This document shows, piece after piece, positions 36,406 through 49,450 of a stretch of DNA of 64,000 bases (positions are counted from its first letter, which is position 1; each line of letters starts with the position of its first letter). Where the stretch lies: contig OZ024894.1 in the NCBI GenBank assembly GCA_964017195.1, positions 30,361,120 through 30,425,119 on the forward strand, read 5' to 3'. Source of the stretch: Siderastrea radians. Taxonomy: Eukaryota > Cnidaria > Anthozoa > Scleractinia > Rhizangiidae. The notes beneath the pieces were generated by a model that ran no database searches, was not told where the DNA came from, and saw nothing but the letters and a program-made list of their open reading frames with translations. A program made the position numbers and the translations under genes.

Positions 36406-38690
36406 CTCAAAAGAAAAAAAAAAGAAAAAATTACAGAGATAAGTTAACATTGAAATTCTTATCATGACATTTGTAACTTGCGTGTGATGCATAACTTCCA
36501 AAAGGTATTTCGGCATCGCAATATTTTTAATGTCGGAGAACGTTAAAAGTTTATTATTTTGCTTGTATCGCGTTAATTTCTCGACAATTTAATAAATTTA
36601 TTGAAAAAGGGGAAGAGACTTCTTTGATTCTTCGATTCGGTTGTTGTCGTTTCTGGATGAGCACACGGTTAGTGTTTCTAGCCTTGGCCCGATAACTGAA
36701 TGCTTACTTGTATATCTTTTCAGTTTCAGTTTACTTTATATACTCATACACAAACGGTATCACCTGTTTTTACTGTAGCCAGTTTTATTATATCAAAAGC
36801 CGCCACTTTTTTTTAGAAATAGAAGTTCAGTTCATATTGACGGCAAACTTTTCTTTCTATTGAGTAAGTAGATTACAGCCAACAAGAAATAACACTGGGT
36901 GGTCTATATACTAAAGACATTGTTTTACTCACTATCGTTGTATTGTAAAAATGTGGACAACGCTTTGAGTAGCAGTGTTTGTTTTGAAAGAAGCTGTACT
37001 AGTGAGAATTTATGTCTTCGCATTCACTGGTCTTCAATCAGGAAAAACCGCTTGGGTTGAAAAGACGAAAACCACCAACATTGGTCGAAAAGTAAGCAGA
37101 CACAATAACTGAAATTAAAGTGATCTAGAAATGTAAAATGTAGCAAAATGAAGCTAAACAAGTTTTTTCCTTAGCCAGGGCCTTGTTTGCTCCCCCACCC
37201 CCGCACTCCTGGACTGGTGGCTCGAAAGGGTTTTAAATTGTTATAACCCATTTGAAACGATGAAAGATTACAAAAAATAATTTCTGACCATGTAGGCAAG
37301 CTATGAATATCTTAACGGCTTTTGTCGGGCAATACTTTAAGGCTGATTGTGACATTGTAGTTGTTACCATAGCAACGTTAAAGGTCCATAAAAAGAACCT
37401 CCAAATTTCAGTTTTTGCCGATTACCTGAAAACTAGTTCGGTGACCTACCCTTTTTATTACATTTTTGGAAAGCTCCCTAAAAATTCTTTAACTTTTCTG
37501 GCGGTACAGCAAAAAGTTATTCGGTAGAACTTAAGTTATATCGAAAAAGTCGTTTTTAGAATTACAAAAATTCCACTGAATTAATTCCCTCCAAACGTTT
37601 CTATTAGAATTGGGACACTTATTGCTATATGCATGCAAAAAATCAGGATGGGTCACCGAGCAAAGTTTCGAGATAAAAACAAATGTTTTGTGCACTTTTT
37701 ATTTCCGGTTCGAGCGATTTTACGCCGTTTTTCACTTCTGGTACTTTGCACGCGCGACTTTTACTACAAATTTCGCTTCACACAGCTGACGTGTGCATTC
37801 TCGCCATGTCGTGTGTAGGCTTCGCGAGTGCGCGCGGCTAAAAACCATTTCGAGCCTCCTTAAGCCCCAAAATGTTTCCTTTTAGATCCGCAATACGAAC
37901 TGATAGCAGCACCTGACATTGGAACGATGTCATGGTTTCTAAAATGGCAGCCATCTTGGATCCACCATCTTGGTTTTCTTGTTTTTTTTCCAAAGCCATT
38001 GGAAGGATTTCAAACTTAAGGAAAAGTATATAAAGAACACTCAAATGATCTAAAGAAAGTTAAGTTTGCGAAACAACATTAATAACAGTTAAATTTAAAT
38101 ATTTTGAGAAATTTGTCTGTCAAAATACGTTGACATGGCAACATCAGATTTGATGAACAATGACATATCATGCCAAGTTGTTTCCAGATAAGTTTTAGGA
38201 AAAGTTTTATAGTATGATGGTTTTTGCTTTCATATACACCTGTTTGAAAACACTTTGGGAACTCTGGGAAGATGGCACGGACAATTTCGTTTCTTGATAT
38301 TCAAAATATTTTCTTCCCAAGATAATTTAAAGAGTGAATTAAAGCATGCTGGGTTATTATAATGTGCATGTGACTAAGAATAGAGGCAGAAATCACGCTT
38401 CCCAGAGCACCTTTGGGTCCATCGTCGATGATTTATGTTTTCACCCGACAACGTTTTTTCAGTTGGTTGTATATAAAAACGTTATAAACGTCAGTGGTGA
38501 CACTTTGTACTCCCCACACCCCTCTTCTCCTCCCAGGCTGAACAGGGTTTAAAGATCGAAAATGTTACATGTTTGTGAATGTATGAAATGACCACATCCA
38601 TGAACTGCAGATGAAACATCATGGGATGATGACGACTATGACAGTAAAATACATTAACTTGAGCAGTTGAAAAAGAAAAACATAAAAAAA
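36406..38690. other. Unannotated stretch
   Basis: Contains repetitive, low-copy-looking segments (for example CAACGTTTTTTCAGTTGG at about 38450, which recurs at about 56320 as a related repeat). No exon supported. An upstream exon of the lectin-domain gene was not found. Confidence 0.35.
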
Positions 38691-38742
38691 ATCAAGCGGC
38701 TTGAACGGAATTCGAACCCATGAATTCAAAACTGTGTGTGTC
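38691..38742 (-). repeat. Fragment of the tRNA-like hairpin family
   Basis: On the minus strand CATGGGTTCGAATTCCGTTC is followed by AAGCCGCTTGA and a T run. This matches the 3' half (box B and acceptor strand) of the units at 52657-54228. The 5' half is unrecognisable. Confidence 0.5.
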
Positions 38743-40290
38743 AAACTGAAGAGGGCTGCTTCACGATGTAAACGAAATCATTTAAACTACGGAAAATGAA
38801 ATGAATTATAATCATGTACCAGGATTTTGAGTGGAACACGTGTTATATTACATGGACAATCCCTCGCTCACTTAGAAATTTTTCTCGGTTGTCATAACCA
38901 AACGTTGCCAGTTTTCCCGTGCTACTTCTCTACTAGCAGGTTGAAGATGAAAACTTGTTCGTAGGGAGTCAATCAGCCATATCCAGGAAGAACAAAAGAA
39001 ACGAGAAAAAAATAAATAGAAGAGAGGAAAAAAGACAAACGGAAGAAAGTAACAACCCTCTTATGTAATACTGTCGAATTTATCCCTGCGAGTTCCTGCT
39101 GTGATACGGTGTTCTGAAAGATTATATTAACAAGCAATTCATTACAACCGTCTCATTAATGAATTAATGAATTAATGAATTAATTAATGCAAAACAGAGG
39201 ACATTGTTTGCTTGAGACCGAACATATTATACAAAATATAAACACGCTAGCCTAAGAGACTTAGGAGACTTCCCGAGGTCTGCAAACCAATTTACTACAG
39301 TTGTAATTGCCGGAAGTTAACTTCTGCATGAAGTGGATATCCTAAATGTGAAGAACAAGACTGGCTTGTTTTCTGGAATGAATGCACCGTGTAGCAAATT
39401 CGGAAATCATGGAGTGGTACATGAGCTGGAGCTCCATGGAGAGCTTCGGGAAGACTGGAAGGGTGTAAAATAATTAGCCCCTAGCCAACGTCAAACTAGA
39501 CATGCAGGTATTACTAAAGGCGGATTTTATTCGCGATAATTGACACACTTGTCCATGAGCATGCAAGACCTTATAAATCAGGATATGTAAATAAAGTTTA
39601 GACGAGAGACAAGGCCGCGGTTTAGTCGATTTCAGTCCTGCGAATCCAAATATGTAGGTGTTCTGTAAAGTAATTAGTGCCATATATCTCCTTTAAATGA
39701 CCCACTTTTAAGAATTTGTGGTGATTCATTAGTTTTAAACCTAGTTCTTAATTTAATTTTGTTCCAATAATCGGCCCACGTTTACGCTTTGAAAAATAGG
39801 CTCTTCTCAATACACGTTATACGCCTAGGCTGCAAATACATCCGTCCTAAGATACAAAGTAAGCGTTTTCTCCTAACGTTATACACGTGGTTTTCTTGTT
39901 TCCATTATCCCCACCCAGTATTAGACTAAAGCCTAATCAGAGGAATGACAGGAATTACGGAAAATTGACGTCTAATCACTAAGTTTCATCGTTGCTGAAA
40001 GATATGGAAAGGCGAACTTTAATCAGCTGATGCCTTCTCAATAATTTAAGGTGGTGTTTCAGTCTGATTTGTTAGTGTTGGAGCTAAACGATGCCGTTTA
40101 TAGAGTGAAGCAAGCAGCGACAATTTAATGCGGCACCGCGGTTTTTTCGTTTTAACAAACATCAGTTCAATAACAAGTCCATGGGGTCCGAAAACAAAGC
40201 GAAAGGAATAAATATGTTTATTTATGATGTAATCAATCTTATTCATTTATAATGCTTATTTATTCCCCAGGTTTAGATGTCGAGCTGAGT
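38743..40290. other. Unannotated stretch
   Basis: A short AATTAATG repeat lies at 39150-39190. No supported gene or element. Confidence 0.35.
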
Positions 40291-40294
40291 TTAA

Positions 40295-40851
40295 TCCCTC
40301 GGACGTAAAAGTCGGTAAGGGGGAAGGGGGTGGATGCCTCCTCCATAAGGTTTTTCTTGAAATTTTCCAAAGCCAGTTTTCATCAGCACCTGCCGTTTTT
40401 AGTAGCTCTACGCATATCCCTTGGACACATTTTGACATAAGTTTGGCGAGAAGCGGTTGCTATCATCAATGTTTACTAGATATGATGTCATAAGTAGCAG
40501 TTAGTAAAGCCAGGTTTGGAGAAAAATGTGTGTTTAACGTTTTCACCTTTAATTGTTCACAAAAAGCAGTGTTTAATTATAACATATTTTACATGACGAG
40601 CGTGAAAAACATTTCAATTTCCGCCGTTTTTTTACAATGTCTAAGTGTGGGTAAAATCATAGGCCCCGAGCAACGCAACCCAAAATATATACCTCATCTT
40701 GTAGAACACATCATGATCGATCAAAGGCTTTCTATCAAAGGCAAAATCTTTCTGAAATAACAAAACGCAGCAAAAACCCAGGCGAGGGGCTCCATCAACC
40801 ACCCTCCCTTATACCACTATGGGAGTGTGACTTTGCTTGTATGTCCGAGGG
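40295..40851 (+). mobile_element. 557-bp TTAA-flanked MITE, copy 1
   Basis: TTAA at 40291-40294 and 40852-40855 borders ends TCCCTCGGACGTAAAAG and CTTGTATGTCCGAGGG. No coding capacity. Its twin at 40958-41514 lies in the opposite orientation about 100 bp away. Confidence 0.75.
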
Positions 40852-40957
40852 TTAAAGATAGAGAAAGAAACTTATTAAAACTAAAAATAACAATGATGTA
40901 CTACGGAGAAAATCAGTGGTAAACGTCGAACCATATACCCCAGCCTATTATACTTAA

Positions 40958-41514
40958 CCGCCCTCAGACGTACCCTCACCGTGGTACAAGGGGGTGATGA
41001 ACCCCCTTGGGTTTTTGACATGTTATAATGGTTCGAAAAGATTTTTACCTTGAGTAGAAAGCCTGAGGGGTGCTCTACAAGATGAGGTATATATTATGGG
41101 TGCCAGAGACGTCACCCAAGATTGCGACCATCTTGGCCGCCATCTTGGATTTTACTGAACATTAGAAATTATGAAAACAACGGCGAAAATTGGCATTTTT
41201 GATGCTAGACACGAAGCATATGACATAATTAAGCGCTTTGCTCTTTTTTGTCAACATTTTGTGCTTTTATCACCTAAAAAAGGTGAAAAACACGCATTTT
41301 TTACTCAAAAATGGCTCGACCACCTGTCATTTATGACGACATATCTCGTAACCATGGTAACCGATTCTCACCGAACTTGTGCCAAAATGTGTCTAACGGA
41401 TATGCATACAGATACTGAAAACGGCAGGTGCTGATGAAAAATCGTCTTGGATAATTTCAAGAAAAACCTTATGCCAACCCCAACCCCCTACCCCCCTCTG
41501 CACGCCCGAGGGCG
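40958..41514 (-). mobile_element. 557-bp TTAA-flanked MITE, copy 2
   Basis: It has the same length and order of internal blocks as copy 1 (CATAAGGTTTTTCTTGAAAT, CATCAGCACCTGCCG, ACCGATTCTCACCGAACTTG), but inverted. TTAA lies at 40954-40957 and a mutated TTAC at 41515-41518. Ends CCGCCCTCAGACG and CGCCCGAGGGCG. Confidence 0.75.
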
Positions 41515-41518
41515 TTAC

Positions 41519-42378
41519 ACACAGCTTGCATGCATTTTACATAACACATTCCATATGTTCTATTTACTTATTCATTTATTCAAATATCTATTTATTTTGT
41601 TTAGAAATAATAATTGTATTTGCGAAAGATGAGTTACGGAGCAGATGTGACAATAACATAGCTTATGTAGCTAACTGTAACTTACACACAGTAGGATAAA
41701 TACTCCGAAAAAAAAGAAAGAAATATCTTGCTAATTTAAAATATTAAATAATCATCATGGGTGACAAATTACTACTTAATTTTGGTGCGAACTTTCAGCA
41801 TTAATTTATAATTTCACAAGTGAAATTACAAAAGTGTTACTGATGAAGACGTTTTGTGACAGAACTACAGCAATTCTGACTTTTAATTGAATGAAGCTCT
41901 CATAAAACAACTGCGAGGAGGCAGTTGCTGATAGAGAGATCGACCGCGAACTCAGAGAAGTTAAATAACGAACATTAAAAAGCTAATAATAACTGGGGAC
42001 TTGTGGCTAGCGACAGGCTTTTAACTTTAGTAGATGGTCTCCACGTAGTGTGTTTGTGTTATTACTGATCTCGAATGTAACCATGAGGCCTATACTCGTC
42101 AGAATGTTTTCGTCATCAGGGGCTAACTTTGATGACGTACACCGGGCGCAACTGTTAACGTAGGACAGTAAAATAGTGATTTTAAAGGTTAAACATCTGC
42201 CCCCAGCAATTACCCCCGGCTTTAAGTTTTATGCAACAAACCCCACAACTTGATGCATAGCCTATACGTGAACTAATAAGAATAATCTCCTAGTCATATA
42301 ATTACTATTTATTAATACTGTAAATATTAATGGTTTAATGGATTTGATTTGATTAATTTTTTCTGTATTGAACCCAAT
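41519..42378. other. 3' flank of the receptor tail exon, unannotated
   Basis: AT-rich sequence downstream of the TGA at 42379. On the minus strand an AATAAA-like signal is possible in the AT-rich stretch just below the stop, but none stands out enough to call. Confidence 0.3.
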
Positions 42379-42648
42379 TCACACATTTTCGTATTCTGGC
42401 GTGGGTATTTGGTTGACATATAGGGAAGATTCAGGCTCCGAGTGCCCCGTTGGACTCTCCAGTTCCTGAAAGAATGTGGAGGATTCCCTGAGGTCTTCGG
42501 TAGATACCAGCAGATGAGTGAGAACAGCAGAGAAAATCTCATTCTCATAGTCTCCTTCCATCTCGCTATCTGGGAGGGACTCTCTTTCAGATATTTCGTA
42601 CCCCCTATCTTCTTCAGGCGTCTCTAGTGATGCATACGTAACCTCACC
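42379..42648 (-). CDS. Last exon of a membrane receptor: cytoplasmic tail with ITIM-like and YxN motifs
   Basis: The acceptor CTGTTGTTTGATAG (ending 42649) opens a phase-0 exon of 89 codons with a TGA stop. The tail has Tyr at residue 5 in VTYASL, which fits the ITIM consensus (S/I/V/L-x-Y-x-x-I/V/L). Further Tyr lie at 17 (GYEI), 34 (DYENEI), 77 (LYVNQI) and 86 (EYENV); Y34, Y77 and Y86 are YxN sites of the kind bound by Grb2-type SH2 domains. Acidic and Ser/Thr/Pro-rich spacing is typical of signalling tails. The exon needs an upstream transmembrane exon ending in phase 0. The only candidate on this strand is 63555-63387, whose last codons end in phase 0 if one base is missing in it. That would make a 20.7-kb intron holding the nested transposons. 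The exon itself is well supported; the link is inference. Confidence 0.65.
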   Translation of the reverse strand, partial: GEVTYASLETPEEDRGYEISERESLPDSEMEGDYENEIFSAVLTHLLVSTEDLRESSTFFQELESPTGHSEPESSLYVNQIPTPEYENV

Positions 42649-44936
42649 CTATCAAACAACAGAAAATAGACCGGTAAATAATTAAACAAATGAAGAAGGA
42701 CAGGGAGGAAGGAAGAAAAAAATATAAAACTTTCACATTTTGGGATCATTTAAGTGTTCTTTGATTTGTTCTAATGGCTCGTTGAGCAATTTCGATGACT
42801 TTCCAGGGTTTTATTTTATTCCTGAATCCTTGGATTATGGGAAATATAAATACATATTTTTTTTACTTGATCCGCAACCAATTTCGTCCGATCTCTTCTC
42901 TCATAGGATGTAACTTATTAGCAGGAAGCAACGAGACCAGTTGCTTGCTTATATCGAGAGCTGTTTAGATATTAATATTGATTCAGTAGGAGTTCCTTAT
43001 AATATAAAGATTTAGCCAAGCCTAAAAGTGGAGCTCCACATCTCTCTTTCATGCTTATTGGCCCGTAAAATACATTAAATTTTAGTTGCATACAGTTATT
43101 TTCGCCAAGAGGTGACAAACAGCAAGAGAAAACATGCGGACCACTTAGGAAACTGTGACTTGGCTTATTTTTCTTCAAAGAGAAGACTTTAGCATGAGTT
43201 TCACCGACAGCACTTCTTGTAGCATTTTTTCGAAAGCTAGCTAATTAAGTTCAAGAAGAGTACTTGTAAAACTACAATTGCTAAAAAAAACCCTCTTAAG
43301 TTGCTCCCGGTAGCGACTGGACAGACCTTTCCCTGCAAATACACATTTCTCACTGATTCCAATGCATCCCTCTGGCTGTTTAATTCTGTTAACCATGAAA
43401 CATTTCTCGAAATCTATTTTGCTAAAACAAATAATATTTTCCTGGCATCAAACTGTTTTTCACCCGCGAAGTATTAATCGGGCGCTTTCAAGAGCACACC
43501 CTGAACTAATTTTAGGAAGCTTTTAGAGTCTCATTTAAGACAAAATAGACTTAAAACGAGAAATGCTTTGCTTATAGTTACTTAAATAAAGATTTCATTT
43601 CGACCTGTAACTAAAGACACACTGAAATGGCTTACCGGTTAAAAACAAAACGAACACGAAAACATGCAACTCTGAACTCACTCACTGAAACGGCGATTCT
43701 AAGTTTATTCGCTAAATTGGGACAGAATGTCATTGACTTCAAATGAAGAAACCAACCAAAAATATATAAAAATAGAAGGAAGATAAAGTATTCCACAACT
43801 GAACAAAAAACATATGGAGCTTTACACTAAGACTATAAACTTAATAAAAAAAATATTGACGACAGAGCGACTCTTCAGGTGTTGCATACTAAATTACAGA
43901 TTAGTCAAAACAACCCAATATGCGGTGCCGAAGAAAAACAACCTAGATTGAAAAAACAACACAGACTCAATCTAGAATAGTCACGATTTCTACTTTTCGA
44001 ATAAAATACACTACTGACTAGAATTGCTCAAAGAAAAATATTGAAAATTACGCACTAAAGTTCAAAAGAAAATTGCGCATATATATCAGATTGCTCACTA
44101 ATAAAAATTCCTTTAATGAATAAACACAGAAAAAGGGACAAGAAACCTTCAAAAACATGAAATGTCATTCACATACGAAGCACTAGCTTGTTTGCCTAGG
44201 AAAGCAAACTGCATTCAATTTTCCCCTCGAGTGAAGTTACTCGCAAGCCGACAAACGGGAACTACAAGGTAATTTCACAGATATTTTAAACAAGTTTTCA
44301 AAACATTTCAAGAAAATTACCGTAATTTACTAAACATGTAAAGTCGCTCAATTAAACAATTTTTAGAATGTAAATCCACAGTCAAATCTGTAATATACTT
44401 TACTGCTTAACTGAAAGAAGGACTTGAAAATCTAAACGAAAGTCGCCCGGTTCTTTCCAGATCTCCTTAGCTTTGAAAAAAACAAGTATGTCCTCGAACA
44501 AGGATTTCTTGCCTTCAAGCTCTCCAATATCTTATACATGCGCCATCGAGATTGAAGCAATCCTAGTCCTTTTCCTTTTCATGATGAACTGTTACAAGTC
44601 TTCATTCCAAGAATGTATTACAATTACCGTATTGAAAATCGAGCGAACGAGGAACCAGCCGCCATATTGTTTACTTCAGCTACAAGAAAAAAAGGGGCAT
44701 TCCGCCTTCCCCGGTCGGGTTGTCTTGGGACTCCCCTCACCCTCCCCCAGAGTCTGTACGGACGGACGGACGGATGGACGTACGCTGACGTCAGAACCAA
44801 AATTTTTCGGATCAATGGGTTACCAAATTTGCTTACCCATGGTGCTCCGCGAGCTCCGCTATGACAACATCTTTTATGGTAATTATAGTAATGGCTCTTT
44901 TCAGGACGTTTTAACCCTATTCAGATCGGGCTTTAA
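42649..44936. other. Intronic or intergenic sequence, partly repetitive
   Basis: AT-rich to about 44470. From about 44740 to 44880 a block with GACGGACGGACGG and TTACCCATGGTGCTCCGCG looks like a dispersed repeat cut by the transposon that begins at 44937. The open frame 44473-45111 runs across that border and is not a gene. Confidence 0.4.
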
Positions 44937-45143
44937 GAGAACCAGTGATGTTATAACATATTTACCTCAAACTGCTCTAAATCTCCCCCAGAATCCAGTG
45001 AAATATGTAAAATCTTGTAGATCGCAAACATTTTCCAGAAGATACACTTCAAATTTCGCGCTTTTACCCCTGCGAGCTCGCCTGTGGCCGCCATCTTGGA
45101 ACACGCAATGACCTATGGGATTGATGACGTTTCACGGCTCCCT
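44937..45143 (+). repeat. Left terminal inverted repeat of the Kolobok-like element
   Basis: Inverted, nearly identical partner of 60608-60812. Includes CTGTGGCCGCCATCTTGGAA and ends near GTTTCACGGCTCCC. Confidence 0.85.
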
Positions 45144-45155
45144 CAGCTTGTTCGA

Positions 45156-45184
45156 TGTTGTTGTTGTTGTTGTTGTTGTTGTTG
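45156..45184. repeat. (GTT)n microsatellite
   Basis: About nine GTT units directly inside the left terminal repeat and upstream of the P2X7-C-like gene. Confidence 0.9.
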
Positions 45185-45217
45185 TGATGCATTATGGCAC
45201 AAATTCAGCCTTTTATA

Positions 45218-46435
45218 ATGGAACCAGAGTATTCTTCCGAGAAAGAACTTCTCTAGGATGAAGTAGATGAGTTAGACTTGCCTGTGAATGTTAATGCCCG
45301 TTGCTTGCGTAATTCTTCGTGGTGTAAGTGTGGGGAATGTAGTGAAATGCCGACTGAAATGGAATGTGTTTGCTGCCGGGAAATGAAAAATATTGAAAAG
45401 ATGATCGAAGGTAAATTTTACACGACTCAGGGGATATTTATTGGAGATATCTGTGATATTCTTTAAGCAGCTGTCAGGGGTTTTTGTTTGGAACGATTAT
45501 ATTGTCATGTTTTGACACAATGAATAGTGAACTTCACAGCAGGCTCATATTCTTTAGTTTTTTACTGTTTTCATTTGTTATTCTCGTCGCAGGGTAAGAA
45601 AGAAGTTATCACTACATGACAGAATATATTGGTCAAACAAATCGACATAAATAATGAACAAAACTACCCAGTTAGCTTAATACTCTCAATACGTAAGCTT
45701 AATTTTGACTTATACTTATCACCAGATCTCTAACAATGTCCCTAAGATCAGCTAAGCTTAATGTTTCAGTAGTTGCTCTGTATTATGCACTTGTTCCTAC
45801 TGAGGTAAATTTATCTTTTTAGAAGGTTGTGACAAAACAAAATTGTTTTGCCTCCTGCATTTTTGTGTGGCCCATTTTTCTCTGTTTTTGCTTGACATAC
45901 TTTCTGAACTTTTTCTTTCAGGTCTTGATTGTATTACTAATCACACCAGTTTTAGTTCAGTTTGTCTGAACAAAGAGGTCCTTTGGACGGCATTAGTGAG
46001 CCTTCATGACCGCGAAAGTGCTGAATTACCTAAACGCAACAGCGTCACAAACAGGTTTAAAATTTGTATTTCTTTTTGAGAAGTTGCTTTTGAATTTGCA
46101 AATAAATTACTATTTAATAAACAATGTTTTTCCTTTTCTGTTTGGATGTTCAAGTCAAAATTTCATTGTCACAGAGTGGAGATAAGGAAAAGCTTTCCCT
46201 TTTGTTCAGGTCGACGTCTTAACGGTATGCTGCATACCACCAATTCACTTGGTGGGTTCATGGTTGGCTTGGGAAGAAAGTGCGACGTGTTATCCCCGCA
46301 TGTGCCATAAAAAGAATTCGTGATGCCTTCCCAGAGCCTGATGGCATGTATGTTGGATTCAAAGCAGGGGATGTTGAGGAGGAGGAGGGGCTTAGTGAAC
46401 TAGAACAAGCATGGAGAGATTTTCTCCATTTGTAG
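45218..46435 (+). pseudogene. P2X7 C-terminal-domain-like zinc protein, three exons, two in-frame stops
   Basis: Exons 45218-45410, 45922-46054 and 46210-46435 join with matching phases (1, then 2) at GT/AG borders. The start MEPEYSSEKELL is followed by a TAG at 45254. Then come the zinc-cluster motif WCKCGECSEMPTE and CVCCREM, exon 2 GLDCITNHTSFSSVCLNKEV, and exon 3 RYAAYHQFTWWVHGWLGKK, VIPACAIKRIRDAFP and YVGF, ending in TAG. This order equals the cytoplasmic ballast domain of P2X7 receptors (Cys-rich cluster, CIT, HCAYR, ILPSC, YSGF), but no ion-channel part is present. Stand-alone proteins of this kind are abundant in cnidarians. A second stop (TAA, 46220-46222) opens exon 3. Its place inside the Kolobok-like terminal repeats, convergent with the transposase, suggests it was an accessory gene of the transposon. 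Role unknown. Confidence 0.75.
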
Positions 46436-47581
46436 ACTGAAATTTCTTCTCTATTTTATTGTAGCAGTTATCAACAACATATGCCCCACTGCCTTCAGCA
46501 GAGGATAGTAAAGTTGAGTTGAGCCATTGAAATTATCCTGAATTTTGACACAATTTCGCTGAAATGGAAACAAAAATTGAGAACTTAATTCACAAAATTA
46601 AGGTAGAACAATATCAGAATAATAATTTCCAAGCCAGTTCAAACTAAAAGAAAACCTGTCTTGTACAGAATGTCACATTTTTAATCGTTAAGGCCTCAAC
46701 AGTGATCTGCATCAAATTTCTCCTCGTCATATCAGTGCATTTACAACAGGTTCAGGTCATGAGAATTAAGTACTCAACAAAATACATGGACACCATACAG
46801 GAGAATTTGTTTAATGACTCTGGGGATTATGTTTGAATTTCACTTGCACTGTACAAGATAATTTCAAACTCAGTGATGCATGCAAGTGACATGTAGTGAA
46901 ATGTAAAAGACATGTTTTCTTTTAGCTTACACTGGCTTGGGAATCAATTTTGATAAAATTAAACCTCTCAGCGTGCGAAATTGTTAAAAATATTATTGTT
47001 TGGCGCTGCTGCCTTGATTCCTGGTCAGAATTCATAGTAATTAAAACAGAAACTTTTCTCTGATTGACATCCATCAAAACTCAACTTTATCTGTCTGTTT
47101 TGAAGGCAGTGGGTCACTTATTGTGGGTAACTGCTGTGATAACCTTTGGGTAGGTTGACACCAGTTTTTTTATATAATTAGTAGGATGCAAATAGGAATA
47201 AGATGTTACACATGTATCTAACATCTTTCAAGACTGTGTCGTCACAGAAATTATACAGAGTCCTTGATTAAATGAAATGGTTAACAACATTCATAACAGT
47301 CCAAAGTAATAATTGATTTTTCACATGGTCTTGGTATCAAACTTGGCAATAAAGGATTACATTTTATAGATACTAAGAATTTTCCTAAAACTGCATAGAA
47401 TATTCATTCTGTTTGATATCCTACCAAATGGTTAAATTGTGCAGTATTTAACTGATAAACATGAATGTTGTCACTGCAAGTTTCAATACATCACATGCAT
47501 TTTCCTCTATCAATGGTATTGATGTCAACCCACCCTAAATTATAACTTGATTAGATATGAAAAACAACTTGACCAGATGCC
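46436..47581. other. Spacer between the convergent transposon genes
   Basis: 1.15 kb between the stop of the P2X7-C-like gene and the stop of the transposase. AT-rich, with no further frame supported. It presumably contains both 3' ends. Confidence 0.45.
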
Positions 47582-48116
47582 TCAGAAACGTGACATTTCA
47601 AGGCGCTTTTTGATGATTTCTTGTCTAGCAGGTCGTTCTTCTGGAGCAAGAACATGAATTCTGTCTACTTTGTCTTCTCTCTGAAGATTCCCTTGGCCAG
47701 TGGAATTTGCAAGGGGTTACACTTTCTTCTAACATGTCAGTTAAATAATCATATGTCTTTTTCTCAGGAACAGGATCTGCGCCGAACCGCTTGGAAACCT
47801 TGTCCCATGAGATTTTAAAGCGTGGTTCCCCCTTTGCTTCACCATCCTGAATAGTTGCCTATTTGGAAATTGAAAACAATATTAATTAAATACCAGTACC
47901 AACAAGTTATATTTATGGCATGTTAGCAGCTAACATGTTCAGATGGTAGTGATGAGTGTTTCTGGCTTACAAAACCTTTCTAGAGTATAATATGTACTCA
48001 CACCTCACCTTCTCAGGTAGTGTTGTTGATAAGATTTTTTGCTACTTTTTATTCCAGAATATTCCATTTTATTTAAAATTTGACTGCCTGGCCATTAAAA
48101 CAGCACATTTAATTGT

Positions 48117-49450
48117 CACTGGAAAAGTTGAAAATTTACGAAGCATGTAATTTTCATGTAAATCTGGATTTACAGGATTTGTAAATTGCAATTTACATTT
48201 TAAGGTTTTGTAAAACAAAATTTACGTCAAATTTACACGTTTCAATAGATTATGTAAACGTGGTGTAAATGAAAATTTACAGGGTCACTTTCTGGTCTTA
48301 TAATTCGAAAAACATGTAAAAAACGTGTAAATTCCTTTTGGCAAATTTACAGTATCTGTAGTGTAAAAAAATATGTAAATTGTTTGAACACATCATGTAA
48401 ATAACATGTAAATGGTCTTAACAGAAAACTGCAGTGTTAGAACTCTGTAAATTGAATTTACGAGGAACTGATATCTTTCCATGGACAATGTAAATGTCCT
48501 GTAAATGGTACTTTACATGGTCATGTTCTAATGCAGATTTGAGGATAATGTAAATAACACGTAAATTTATGGTTACTAGAAAATGGGGCGATTGAACCGC
48601 ATATCGTTTCCATGTGTCATGTAAATGAGCTGTAAATAGTGATTTTCAACATGTAAATGGTTTTACCAGATACAGTAAGGTTGCTGTTGATGCTTGAACA
48701 GACAGAGTGACAGAGTAATGGGCTCCTGTATCTGATAAGAAATTAAGGTGATTTCTTTGTGAAAACAAAATGGCATATACGGGGCTTTGACGTAAAATGG
48801 CATATACTGGGCCAAGTAAAATGTCTGTAAAATGGCATGTACGAGGCTCTGTTAAATGTCTGTGGTCTTCCATAGTTCAAAAGGAGGTCGTTCCCAGGAT
48901 ACGTGAGGTATATTTAATCTAGTAAATCAGTTATCGTTCGAGTACTGACGTAGGCAAGGATCGAGCTTCGGTTGAACAGAGAGAATAGAGTTCAGGTTTA
49001 TCAAAGAAGAGTGTGCTGGAGCCTTAGGGTGGTTACGTTTCATTAATTGTTATGGTAACACTGTATTTATATTCTTAAAATTTTATTCCTGGCAATTAAC
49101 GGTCGTTGGTGTGCCATTCTGTTCCGGTTTTTTCCTTCTTCTTTTCTTTCTTTCTTCCTTCTTGAATTTTTCTCAATGTAAGTTAAGTCAAGAAAATGAC
49201 CTCCTTTGGACCTATGGAATCTAGACTCTACCAGTGTCTCTAAAACGGCATATACCGGGCTCTTTAAAATGTCTGTAATAGGGCATAAACGGGGCTCTGT
49301 AAAATGTCTGTAAAATGAAGGAAATGGGGCATCATAAAATCTCTGTAAATTGACGTAAACGGGGCACCACAAAAACTCTGTAAATTGACGCAAACGGGGC
49401 ATCATAAAATCTCAGGCTCCTGCTGTAAACCATGAAGTCGCAAACAGGGC
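48117..49450. repeat. Left subterminal repeat region of the CACTA-like element
   Basis: 48117-48660 is packed with irregularly spaced GTAAAT/ATTTAC words. 48760-49450 holds a looser repeat of about 30-50 bp built on AAAATGTCTGTAAAATGGCA and AAACGGGGCATCATAAAAT. Such arrays are typical transposase-binding regions in CACTA elements. Confidence 0.65.

Noticed and set aside
44473..45111. 212-codon plus-strand frame
   Set aside because: It runs across the left border of the Kolobok-like element, and its second half is terminal-repeat sequence that also reads open at the other end (60637-61044).
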